This document shows, piece by piece, positions 46,927 through 57,379 of a DNA stretch of 64,000 nucleotides (the first letter of the stretch is position 1; every line of letters begins with the position of its first letter). The stretch covers positions 154,689,474 to 154,753,473 of the forward strand of contig CM041293.1 of the NCBI GenBank assembly GCA_023052935.1, given 5' to 3'. The DNA comes from Piezodorus guildinii (taxonomy: Eukaryota; Arthropoda; Insecta; Hemiptera; Pentatomidae). The translations under genes and the position numbers were made by a program. The notes below the pieces were generated by a model that was given only the letters and a program-made list of their open reading frames with translations, made no database searches and was not told where the DNA came from.

Positions 46927-47213
46927 TTGTTTGTTTATTTATTTAACGTCACTTTATGCTACTATGGCTAATCGGATGATGCTACAGTGGGAGTCCTAAA
47001 TTTTACCAATCCAGGTTTTATTAGGATAGGGATCTTTAATGAGTACCTGACCTCGCACAGGCTCAGGACCACCTTTTAACGTCCCCTACGAAGGACGGCA
47101 TAACTAAGGATTTATTACACCCATTAAAAAATCCTAGGACCACCAGCAGATTTGAACCTGTGACCTTTGGCATAGGAGGCTGTTATGCTAACCACCCAGC
47201 TACAAGTGATCTC
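46927..47213 (-). mobile_element. SINE-1, full-length copy
   Basis: 287 bp, bounded by the exact 12-bp repeat TAAAGTTGTAGA (46915-46926 and 47214-47225). Minus strand: head ATCACTTGTAGCTGGGTGG with TTAGCATAACAGCC as box A and GGTTCAAATCTGC as box B. Confidence 0.92.
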
Positions 47214-47336
47214 TAAAGTTGTAGAAGTTAAATGAGGAAAAACCCATAATAGTAATAAGATGAGGAAGATGGTTGGGGGTGCGGTCATAAATTAAAAACA
47301 CACAATTAAAAATAAGCGTTATTTTAATTATGTGCC

Positions 47337-47369
47337 GACGTTTCGGCCTACAATGTGGGCCTTCATCAG
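47337..47369 (-). ncRNA. Hammerhead-like core, left arm
   Basis: On the minus strand CTGATGA, a stem with AGGCC and GGCC around CACATTGTA, then GAAACGTC. All conserved core bases are present. Helix III has no loop: ACGT would pair only with a second molecule or a neighbouring motif. Confidence 0.65.
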
Positions 47370-49166
47370 GGCTAAAAGAAACAAGATAACAACCAATGTA
47401 ATTATAGACTTAATAATGCGTTAGGTATATAATAATAATATGACAGTAATAAATTATGGGAACATAAATAATATTAAATGTAAAATGATAATAAGATGAC
47501 AATTATAAAGTATGGAAATAAGGTGACAGTTATAAAGTATGGAAATAAACAAAATTAAGATGATAGTTATAAAGTATGGAAGTAGACATAATTGAGATGA
47601 TAATATTGTAATGAGAATATATAAATAGAGACTAAGTAAATGAAAAAAAAAAAATGATACAGGAAAAATATGTGAACAATTAAAATTTTAAATATTAACA
47701 ATTTTGAGTTGATATAAGACGGTAATCTATTAAAAACATAGTTAAGAGTATAGGTAATATATAAAAAAATATAGTAATTACAAAAGAGAAACAGTATGAA
47801 TAAAAAATAATAATTTAAATTTTAAAATAATGTAATATTAAACTAATAATTATATGTCAGGATATGTAACGGAGAAAGATATGAGTATGGAAAGGGGGAG
47901 AAAGAAATGGGCGATGAAAAAAGACCCTTATCAATAAGAAAAAATACTTACATGACGACGTAAAAGCTTTGCCTACAGAAGTGATGTTTCCCAGTTTAAA
48001 AAACGCTCATTGCGTGGAACGGAAAATATGAGAACTAGAATGTCCGTTAGGAAAATTCCAAGAAGCTAAGTTATGTTTACTGATTCGATTGTTAAAAAAT
48101 AGCCAAAAGTCATTACTTGAGAGTACTTGAGTTATTACTTATGAGTATTTGATAAAATTGTAAGAAATAGTGACGTGGTAAAGATTAAAAGATTTTAAGT
48201 AATAACGGATGACGATGATAAATGATGAATGATGATAAGGTAATAACGAATGACTTAAATGAACGAATGACCGCTCCTTATCGTCATTCGTTATTACCTT
48301 ATCATCATTCATCATTTATCATCGTCATCCGTTATTACTTAAAATCTTTTAATCTTTACCTCGTCACTATTTCTTACAATTTTATCAAATACTCATAAGT
48401 AATAACTCAAGTACTCTCAAGTAATGACTTTTGGCTATTTTTTAACAATCGAATCAGTAAACATAACTTAGCTTCTTGGAATTTTCCTAACGGACATTCT
48501 AGTTCTCATATTTTCCGTTCCACGCAATGAGCGTTTTTTAAACTGGGAAACATCACTTCTGTAGGCAAAGCTTTTACGTCGTCATGTAAGTATTTTTTCT
48601 TATTGATAAGGGTCTTTTTTCATCGCCCATTTCTTTCTCCCCTTTCCATACTCATATCTTTCTCCGTTACATATCCTGACATATAATTATTAGTTTAATA
48701 TTACATTATTTTAAAATTTAAATTATTATTTTTTATTCATACTGTTTCTCTTTTGTAATTACTATATTCTTTTATATATTACCTATACTCTTAACTATGT
48801 TTTTAATATATTACCGTCATATATCAACTCAAAATTGTTAATATTTAAAATTTTAATTGTTCACATATTTTTCCTTTATCATTTTTTTTTTTTCATTTAC
48901 TTAGTCTCTATTTATATATTCTCATTACAATATTATCATCTCAATTATGTCTACTTCCATACTTTATAACTATCATCTTAATTTTGTTTATTTCCATACT
49001 TTATAACTGTCACCTTATTTCCATACTTTATAATTGTCATCTTATTATCATTTTACATTTAATATTATTTATGTTCCCATAATTTATTACTGTCATATTA
49101 TTATTATATACCTAACGCATTATTAAGTCTATAATTACATTGGTTGTTATCTTGTTTCTTTTAGCC

Positions 49167-49199
49167 CTGATGAAGGCCCACATTGTAGGCCGAAACGTC
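49167..49199 (+). ncRNA. Hammerhead-like core, right arm
   Basis: CTGATGA (49167-49173), stem AGGCC/GGCC, then GAAACGTC (49192-49199), mirror image of the left arm. Expected cleavage would follow the final C at 49199, before GGCACA. The self-complementary ACGT would let two copies form a joint helix III, as in double-hammerhead arrangements. Confidence 0.65.
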
Positions 49200-49322
49200 G
49201 GCACATAATTAAAATAACGCTTATTTTTAATTGTGTGTTTTTAATTTATGACCGCACCCCCAACCATCTTCCTCATCTAATTTCTCTACGGTCAACAAAA
49301 CTCCATCATCATAATAGTAATA

Positions 49323-52000
49323 GTCTTTATTTATATACATACTTATAATATAATATTTACTTATTGAATATTAAGTAGTTGAAGGCAAGATAAATATGAA
49401 GGATGAAGATGGCTTGGGTAGCAGTCAAAAATGACCAGAAAACAGTGTCAAAACTATTTATTTTTGTAAATAATTTCTTACCTCTATAATTTTTTAACCA
49501 CTGAATAAATAGTTTTTAGACTAGTTTCTAATCATTTTTAACCGTTTCCCTAACCATATCACCCCTAATATTTACCAACAATTTGTTTTTCTTCTATTTT
49601 TCATTTATATGCATAAGAAGTTTGACAAAAAACCCACGAAATTAAGCTATTAACATTTTCTACATATGGATGATAACACAAGTTTCTATACATAGAAATT
49701 CTATAGAAGTGTTAACATTTATTTCAAGTAGTGGGAAAAGTTAAAGTAATGTGGTGTATAAATCAGATTTTTTAAAATCTATTTATGATCAATGAGACCT
49801 CGGGCCATTATTGGACAACTTGCAATAGGTATATTTTAAACTTCATTGATTTTAATCAATGATATATATTCAATTGTTTCTGACTGGGAAAAAATATATA
49901 TGGATAATTTCTATTTGGGTAATTTTCTAGTTTTATTTTATTATTGAGCTAACTGGAAACTTCAGTAGTTCAGAAAGCAAGGGTTTAGTTTCTCATTAAA
50001 GGTATAATAAAAAATTTCATTTGAATCAGAATTTCATTCAGAACTAAATGGAAAAATTATTGTATGAGGTCGTAAGATTCTTGTATAATATTTTTTTTTT
50101 TTTTTAATTTCGTAAAGAATCTTTTTTTACACTTAAACTGACTCTCATGAGTCATTGACAGTTATTGTTAGATTTATTATTTAAGATTTATGACTTAGTA
50201 GTTATAGTTTGACTGCATTGGTTTCTTTAGTTCATGAAAATTGATGAGCAGCCACAAAACATAAGTTCTTTTATTTTGATTTATTTATTATGGTATTTTT
50301 GTTTTTCATTTTTTATGATTCGTTTAAAATTGTGATGAAACTTAAAAGTCTGTTTTTATTGGTAAAGTTCAAGACTATTATTATTCAGGATTCATTAGTA
50401 AATGAAAAGTTAAGCTTTGGAAAGTGTTTAATAATTCCTTTTTATAATTTAAGACAACTTTATATTAACTTTGGATAGCAACTTTACTTTTTCTAGTGAA
50501 TAATCAGGAGTAAATTTTGTAAAGAAACCAAACAAGATATCTTTTTGGATTTAAATTTTCTGATTAGTGACACCTTTGCACACTGGGGTGAGAATCATAT
50601 TTACTAAAGAAACTGAATTAATTGAAAATGTTCTAATAGCTTATATAAAATGTTAAAAAATATATATGTTTTTGTTTCTGATTGATAAATGATGCTAATA
50701 AGAAAAACAGATTAATTATTTTTCCATCTTTCACCCTTCATCAGCGAATGTGCTTAGAAAGAACCCACTTTTTTCTTTTATAAATTTTTCTTTATAACTT
50801 AATGCACTAACTTTTCCATAGTATTAAATAACACATTTAAAAATCAAAATGCATTAACACAGTGATACTACACAAAAAAAAAAAAGTTTCTACACTAACG
50901 TTTCATTAAGCTTTTGACATTTTAAATCACTAAATGTTATAATAGTAAAAGTAATATATAAAGATAAAACAAAAATTAAAAACAACAGGGAAGTGAAATT
51001 AATATTATGAATAATCTAACATTGCAAAATAATAGTCTACATTCATTTTAAAATTAAAATATATATTTATGTTGCAAAAAGCATTGAAAATTCTTATAAC
51101 TTCAGACAAAGTGTAATATCCTCAAAAGTATCAGCAAATAATATCTAATTATAATTCATATGAAAAAACAAAACAATAATTATAATTTCGTGAAAAAAAG
51201 GGAAAATCCCAGATTTTAGCATCCTGTGCTTGATAATTTCAGGATTTATCATCAAGCATTCATAATTTTAAAAAATATATATAAAAAAAAGTATAAATTA
51301 TAGGCTTCATTATGAGAATGCTGCTGATTGGCTTGTAAGCCAATTTTCTTTAAGTAAAAACAAAGTAGTTTCATGTCTTAACATGGCCGATGAAGGAGAA
51401 ATAAGAAAGAGTATGATCAGTATTTTGAATTTGTCCAATTAGGTTATACTTTTGTCCTTTGTTCTTTATATTCCTGACTATTGATATTGTGTGTATAACA
51501 TAATTTAGTTTCTTAATACTTCAATGTAATTTTATACTATATGCGACATATTTGTCATTTCAAGAAACTAATCCTCTTTCATAAACTTTTAAATTTTAGT
51601 TAGGAAAATTCTATTAGTAGATTTTTGTTATATTTTATTCAGAAGTATTATGGGGTATACATTACATACTTTTGTCGGAAATAGCTCACTTAAATTAACA
51701 TTAGTCTCTATTGTTGAATCATACCATAACCACAATCTAAATAAATGCACTGAGCTATTATCATTTTGAAAATGAACACTATAAAGCATAAATCTGAAAT
51801 TCATACCGAAATATATCTCAAGAGAAGTGATTCATGGGGGGAAATGGAATATTTAGTTAACTATAATTATGAAAAAATTTGCTTGCTAATGCCCCAGTAA
51901 GCAATCAAATTCAGTAATGAACTGAACTACGATCCTTCTAGCAAAGTCTATTTACTTTTTAGGAGTAGAAATGAACAAATTATTACCATATCCTTGAGTG
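49323..52000. other. Long A+T-rich stretch without clear genes
   Basis: No transposon match and no long frame. An ATG in good context at 51384 (ATGGCCGATGAAGGAG) opens ~16 codons and precedes GTATGA, so it could be a small first exon, but this is weak. Confidence 0.4.
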
Positions 52001-52055
52001 ATAATGAAGATCTGTTTGATCATCGACAGCTTTCATTTATCTAATATTTGTAAAA

Positions 52056-52230
52056 AGATGGCTTCTTCTTCTAGTGGAATTACCTCATCTCTTTACTTCC
52101 TTAGAGCTATACATGAGCTTCTAAATACAGCAAAATGGTGGTGATCCACATCTGCATTAGATCGTAATCAATTATCCAAATTATACCAGAATCTCAATGA
52201 TGCTATCAGATTTACAACTTATGGCATTAA

Positions 52231-52285
<55 letters not shown>

Positions 52286-52513
52286 ATGCTTGTTTTTAAA
52301 AATATTCTTTTAAGAAAAAAAAAAATTATTTATCACAATATTTACTTCATTATTATTCATTTTCTCTCTCAGGGTATGATATGGGTTCTTGACAATCAAT
52401 TTTTATATAACTTTTTTAATCATAATAATAACTTACAAAGTAACACAAACAATATGCAGGCTAACCAAGATCCCTCTTCATATTCTGCTCCACACTCTCC
52501 AAGTTCCCAGTGA
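52056..52513 (+). pseudogene. Possible host-gene exon pair, damaged
   Basis: Two adjoining stretches look protein-coding in a non-transposon way. The first (52056-52228) reads MASSSSGITSSLYFLRAIHE, then LLNTAKWW, a TGA, and STSALDRNQLSKLYQNLNDA to FTTYG. After an A-run and TA tract, TTTCTCTCTCAG at about 52361-52372 is a good splice acceptor for GMIWVLDNQFLYNFFNHNNN, ending SSYSAPHSPSSQ* at 52513. The joint TY-GMIW stays in phase only if the donor is the non-canonical GG. I do not recognise the family. The TGA and the donor suggest a pseudogene or sequencing/assembly errors in a real last exon. Confidence 0.35.
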
Positions 52514-53151
52514 AAACTACTGACTCTTATCAGCTCATAACCCCAACTCTGACTGACCCTTTTTTACCTATCTCTTACCTGGTAGGTACCTGCTAGCACC
52601 CTTTTTTCTTAGCATCCAAAATGGATGCTATGTTTGTAAACATACAATCAAATTGGAGCTGATATTTAAATTTTAATTCTTATCTTATTGTTAGCCTGCC
52701 TAACACAATGATAAATAATAAATAAATAATTACAATAATTATAAAAAATGGGTATATTACAATATATATATATATATACACACACATACATGCTAACACA
52801 TTTCTTGTTTTCTCTTAATCTAAATTATGAAAACCCAATTATTAAAATAATAGGTAAATATGACAAGACAAACTAAAAACGATACATCCACAAACCTACA
52901 AAACATATGTTATTACAATAATTGTTTAATGTCAAAATTAAATTAGTTTAAGATATATATGTTGGCCTATCCAAAAGAATTATATTTACATTTCGAAATC
53001 TAGGGTGATCCTTAAGTGTCTATCATCATATTTATTCTATATGTATTGTTTCAACCCCTCATCAGCAATTATTAAACCAAAATGAAAAATTGAGGAAATT
53101 AAATTAGTTTAGTAGATATGCATGTAGCTAATAGTTTATTACCTGTCTAGA
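52514..53151. other. No gene seen
   Basis: A TA/CA microsatellite at about 52762-52795. No other feature. Confidence 0.45.
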
Positions 53152-53162
53152 ATTAATAATTT

Positions 53163-53735
53163 ATCCTCACACAACACTGAAACAACAAGAAATTATTCGA
53201 AGATATCGATTACTACAGCACTTGCTAGACAAACATTCAAAACTTCCAGTATATTACAAAAGACTCATTTACATCACTATTATCAGACCTATTTGGACAT
53301 ACGGAATCGAGCTTTGGGGCTCTACGAAACCATCTAATTCCTTCCGTATCCAGTCCTTACAATCCAAAATCCTTCACAAAATCCTGAATGCCCCTTATTT
53401 TGTTACAAATAAACTCATTCATAATGACCTTAACATCCCATTTATTGCAGACATAGCCCGTGATAGATACTCCTCTTTTCATTTTAAATTCCCTGCCCAT
53501 ACAAACCCACTTGTCCGTAATTTATCTTCCTTAGATATACCTGATAACCCTCCAAAGCGACTGAAAAGAATGTGGCCTCGGGACCTACTGAGTTAAAATA
53601 GTTTGTGAAGTGCTACCACTGGGTAGTTCTTTCTCAAGACATTTTCATGACTTTTTTTTCCATTCCTCATATTTACTTATTGTGTTCTTTAATACAGTTG
53701 TAAATTACTATAAATAAATAAATAAATAAAAAAGT
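53163..53735 (+). pseudogene. Jockey-like LINE, complete 5'-truncated insertion
   Basis: The exact 11-bp repeat ATTAATAATTT (53152-53162 and 53736-53746) delimits a 573-bp insertion. It starts in the NPHTxLK region of ORF2 and carries LLQHLLDKHSKLPVYYKRLI, RPIWTYGIELWGSTKPSNS, NAPYFVTNKLIHNDLNIPFI and RMWPRDLLS*. The 3' untranslated region (GAAGTGCTACCACTGGGTAG) and five AAAT/TAAA units follow. The frame is open to the stop, so the insertion is fairly recent. Confidence 0.93.
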
Positions 53736-53746
53736 ATTAATAATTT

Positions 53747-54324
53747 GCTTTTACTTTAATATTATTTTATTGTGTAGGGTTTTTTTTCTTTAGATTTTTC
53801 TTGCAGTTTTACTAATTTAAGCTATTATTACCGATTACTCTGCTTGTAAATATCATGAAATTATCAATGTAACTGATGTTACACCTCAACATTTATTAAG
53901 TTTCAACCTTGTTGCAATTTGTATAATCATATTAAAATATAAAAGTAATGAAGTGGTTGAATCTACCAAAATTTGTCTGAATACAAAGACAGTATTACAG
54001 TAGTTTTTATATAGAAAGGTTTTTAAAAATCTTTGAACCTACATCTGTTCATTATTATGGTGTGTGATTCTAAATGATTTGCTAGGAAATGTGGATTAAA
54101 TCGTCTTTCAAATTTACCTTCTAGTTTTTTTATAACAAAGTAATTTAATTATATTGCATTTATCGAAGCCTTGCTGAATTATATGTTATAAAAAAATGTA
54201 AGCATTTAAGGATAAATGAAGGAATTGGTGTCAGAAAACGACTTTCATTAGTCCCTAAATCTCTCTGAATATAAATAGATTTAAAGTTTATTACTCATTT
54301 GTTTCACTTTTTTTACTACTATGA
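53747..54324. other. No gene seen
   Basis: A+T-rich, nothing supported. Confidence 0.45.
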
Positions 54325-54400
54325 GAGAGCAGCATAGTTCAGCGTATAAAGGAGTTCTCCAGGTCTTGGGTTCAAATCCATCAATGGCAGGATAATTTAT
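54325..54400 (+). mobile_element. tRNA-like SINE head
   Basis: GAGAGCAGCATAGTTCAGCG is box-A-like and CTTGGGTTCAAATCCATCAA is a good box B 33 bp later. The aminoacyl stem does not close, so this is a SINE head rather than a tRNA gene. The body downstream resembles neither SINE-1 nor SINE-2. Confidence 0.5.
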
Positions 54401-54790
54401 TTCTTTTATTAGTTGTTACCCTGTCTTAGATCATTTCCTGGCTCAGTCTTTGGCTTAGAAACAGTAAGAATTTTTATATATAGGTACATAGTAAGATTTT
54501 TGTTTCATCTATTTATATTATCTTATATTATCTTTTTTTTATTTATATTATCTTCAAATTGAAAATTAGTTTCCATAAAAAAATGTTAATACAGCTATTT
54601 TACATATATAAAGACAAGACTAAAATAAAAAATATGAAAAGAAAGCACTCAAAATTTGCGTCCTGTTATCACATAATGTTAATGAAGGAAGTAGTTTTAA
54701 ATATTGATCTACAAGATTTAAAGCACAGGAAAATTTTCTATTTTTTTTTCTCCTAAAGTATTTTGTTATATCTTTCAGACAATGGGTTTT

Positions 54791-54796
<6 letters not shown>

Positions 54797-54855
<59 letters not shown>
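54797..54855. repeat. TA microsatellite
   Basis: Pure (TA)n of about 58 bp. Confidence 0.95.
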
Positions 54856-54857
<2 letters not shown>

Positions 54858-54869
54858 CCTATAAACAAG

Positions 54870-55448
54870 AAGTGTCTTGTGTTCAGTACATAGTTAGGAT
54901 AATATTAATTTGATTTTTCTTTTCTTTTCTATAACACTTTATATATAATTATTTTATATATTTAAATGGGCTCATTTTTCGGTGAGACAGAAGAATATAT
55001 TCTTCTTTTCTAAGCTTCTAAGCAGATATTCTTTTCCTCACCTCGATGCATTGGAAAAGAAATGGTGAAATATATAATTCTTTATTTTTTTCTAAGTTAG
55101 TATTTTGTTTTAATCTTTTATTGAAAGATTTTTTTTTAAGTTGGTCATGTGTGCTTCGTATATAAAATGTAAGTCCTTCCCCGGTTTATCTAAAAAATGG
55201 GCTCATTTTTCGGCGAGTCATGCATTTTACGAACTCATTGCACTTATACCTTAAGTACAAGATCTTTTTCAAATTTATTTTAACTAGATCTCTTTTTTTT
55301 TTTTTTTTTGTTAGCATTGTCAAGATAAGAGACTAATGTATGTGCTTTCCAGTTTTGAAAGCAGTGATGGGTGTGTCATTTCTGTGTCATGCATCTAATG
55401 AGCTTTTCACACTCATATCTCAATTAATACTTTAAATTCAATTACTTT
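54870..55448. other. No gene seen
   Basis: TGGGCTCATTTTTCGGTGAG (54967) and TGGGCTCATTTTTCGGCGAG (55198) recur ~230 bp apart, an old local duplication. No gene. Confidence 0.45.
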
Positions 55449-55490
55449 GTTATTGTTTGTTTATTCATTTAACATCAATTTTTGCTACAG
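55449..55490 (-). mobile_element. SINE-1 tail fragment
   Basis: TTGTTTGTTTATTCATTTAA then CATCAATTTTTGCTAC is the 3' end of SINE-1 in minus orientation, cut after ~42 bp. Confidence 0.7.
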
Positions 55491-55499
55491 CTACCGAGG

Positions 55500-56450
55500 A
55501 CCACATTTTCTCTTTGCGGAATGTTCTCCAGAAATCTTGGGACTGAGACAAAATTATGTATCTCGCCTTCCATGAACTCAGAGCAGCGTTTGACTCCATT
55601 CCAAGACATGAAATATGGGAGGCCCTCAGAGTTAAGGAGCCATTAAATCCATTTACCAAGAACCAAAAGGAGGTAAGGCTGAATGAACAGGAGTTTGATG
55701 TCTTTAGCATAGCAAGAGGTTTCAAACAAGGGGACAGCGTAAGCCCTTGGTATTCTTGCTTTACTTGGATGGAGTGGTCCCCTTATGCATCCACATAAAG
55801 GAGAGGACCTTCCTGGGCCATAAAAACCTTCACCCAGTGGTGATTCAACTTCTCTACGCGGATGACATTGATCTTGAGGAAGACACTGTCGATAAGTTAC
55901 AGCAAATGGTGACTGAATAGGAAGAAGAGCTCCACTGAAAAGGAATGCAAATAAATACCAGCAAAAGCAAGATACTACAAGTGAAAGATTTCCATAGACA
56001 CTGTAACGGAGAGGAAATAGAAGTGGTTATGGATTTCGCCTACCACGGCACTGTAATAGAAAGATCTGGGAAATTGGGCTCAGAAATATCAAATAGAATT
56101 AAGAAGGAAAATGCAGTCTACTATTAGATCTGCAATACTGTAATAGAGAAGCGATAGGTGGGTAGAGCTCCGTATCATCAAAGTATGTATATTTACCAAT
56201 GCTCTTGTATGGAGCTGAAAGCTCGATATTAATGAACTGGCAGGAGAGCTGAGTCACAGCTGCTGAAATGAAGTTCCTGCGACGAACAGTCTGGAAGACA
56301 AGAGGAGATCAGGTCCGGAATGAATGGATATACCAGGAACTGTGGGTTGATCTGTTGAAGGAAATTCTGCGAACCCGTCAGTTGAAGTGATTCCGCCATG
56401 TCATTAGAATGGAGAAACAAAGGGATATCCTAATCTCTGAAATACAGTCG
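55500..56450 (+). pseudogene. RTE-like LINE reverse transcriptase fragment
   Basis: The plus strand reads FSLRNVLQKS, MYLAFHELRAAFDSIPRHEI (the FxxAFD block), FSIARGFKQGDSVSP (about 55700-55745), then in another frame QLLYADDIDLEEDTVDKLQQ with an intact YADD (about 55850-55885), GMQINTSKSKILQV and VMDFAYHGTVIERSGK (55945-56127). Later tail blocks are scattered. Many stops; dead. Confidence 0.82.
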
Positions 56451-56943
56451 GCTATATGACTAAGTTTCGTGAGATTCTCCGTTGCTCCGTTACTGCTAAT
56501 GCATGTTATTAGGTAGCCCTCTCAGCCAAAGTCGACTTGAGTAGGTCATCCGATACCATGCTGTCCCCTAATCGCTGCAACTCTCTCAAAAAATGCGATG
56601 GTTTCTGATCTCCCAGACGCTGGTTCTCTAATAATTATCGGATTCGGACATGCTCAGATTCGCCAAAACTTGCCAGTAGCCTTTCCTTTAAAACTTCGTA
56701 GGCATCTCGATCTATTTGTTAAATAACGTATCTAAAACGTGTTAGCGGAGCTTTTATATTGTGGAGAGCAAAAACTGTTTCACACTGAATAAAAAAAATC
56801 TCTGGATCGTTCTTATATAAGATAGGGAGCTGGGCCTTAACAGTTGCCGCCGAAGTAGCTTCAACCTGCTGTGGTGCAAGGACCGGACCTTTATTTCCGT
56901 CGTTTTCGTCATCTAATGTAAGTAGATCGAATTCTGAATACAT
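56450..56943 (-). pseudogene. CsRn1-like gypsy gag, 5' part
   Basis: From the ATG at 56943 the minus strand reads AQLPILYKNDPEIFFIQCET and VFALHNIKAPLTRFRYVI, the WFxQxExxFxLxNI...TRYxYV block typical of CsRn1-type Gag. After a stop it continues DRDAYEVLKERLLASFGESE, LGDQKPSHFLRELQRLGDSM to about 56500. It lies just inside a tRNA-Trp primer site. The pol of the same clade begins on the opposite strand ~440 bp away. Confidence 0.82.
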
Positions 56944-56972
56944 TGTTAAAAAGTTACTAACAGCTTGTAGAA

Positions 56973-56991
56973 AATCACGTCGGGGTCACCA
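56973..56991 (-). promoter_or_regulatory. Primer-binding site complementary to tRNA-Trp
   Basis: The plus strand reads AATCACGTCGGGGTCACCA, which is the 3' end of metazoan tRNA-Trp with CCA as I know it. The minus strand therefore gives the CsRn1-type primer site TGGTGACCCCGACGTGATT. It sits between the gag start and the presumed LTR. Confidence 0.85.
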
Positions 56992-56998
56992 CTTTAGC

Positions 56999-57300
56999 GT
57001 GTTGCTAATAATTTAATAATGTACACAGTTTCACATAAAACAACTATTTATTGTATACAATGTGTATAACCTCTCTATCTCCCTTTTTTCAACCGCCAAA
57101 ATCAACCATATATTTTTATCAACTGATAACATACAACTATATCATTCTGAGGAAGATAATAGTTGGTTTGCCAAGGCGGCTAAAATAAATATATAATCAG
57201 AACAATAATAGTAAGAAAAATAATAAATAATTAAACTGAAGACAATAATTGAAAATTTGGAGAAATTAAATTTATGTAAAAATCAATGCTGCATTACATT
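56999..57300 (-). repeat. Presumed LTR of the CsRn1-like element
   Basis: Begins TGTTGCTAATAATTTAATAA in plus coordinates (LTR 3' end, ...AACA on the minus strand) 7 bp from the primer site. The outer limit is not certain. TAGTTGGTTTGCCAA at about 57168 and TTGGCAAACCAACTT at about 57299 are inverted copies near the switch to pol. Confidence 0.5.
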
Positions 57301-57379
57301 GGCAAACCAACTTTACTTAATCTCTTCGGCGTCATGTGAAACCGCTGCTACATCAGACATTGCTAGAAGACATTGCTAA

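Larger units (their letters stand above)
45547..47213. repeat. Segmental tandem duplication (~380-bp unit)
   Basis: Unit 1 (45547-45925) and unit 2 (from 45926) share ATTAAACTAAATATTATATT, TTTTTGAAATAACTAGCAGT, GGAATGATTTAATAATCAA and AAATTTCCAAATTTAAAACA. Unit 1 ends inside a SINE-1 copy; unit 2 has the complete SINE-1 (46927-47213) and an extra LINE (46152-46872). The junction shares ATTA between the SINE and the unit start, consistent with microhomology-driven duplication. Confidence 0.88.
47258..49309. mobile_element. Palindromic Penelope-type insertion, 2.05 kb
   Basis: Arms 47258-48254 and 48283-49278 are reverse complements over ~997 bp with only rare mismatches in the parts I compared. 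A 28-bp spacer (48255-48282) separates them and a 31-bp unpaired tail follows (49279-49309). The exact 13-bp repeat CATAATAGTAATA at 47245-47257 and 49310-49322 marks a single insertion event. Each arm has a hammerhead-like core near its outer end. There is no open frame of note. Penelope-like elements often carry inverted terminal copies and hammerheads, so a non-autonomous Penelope relative is the best guess. Transcribed across, it would fold into a ~1-kb hairpin. Confidence 0.85.

Noticed and set aside
52136..52141. In-frame TGA after two Trp codons read as selenocysteine
   Set aside because: No SECIS-like element was apparent, and the neighbouring non-canonical donor makes a damaged exon more likely.
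54559..54756. 65-codon open frame
   Set aside because: Lys-rich, A+T-driven composition with no motif; chance frame.
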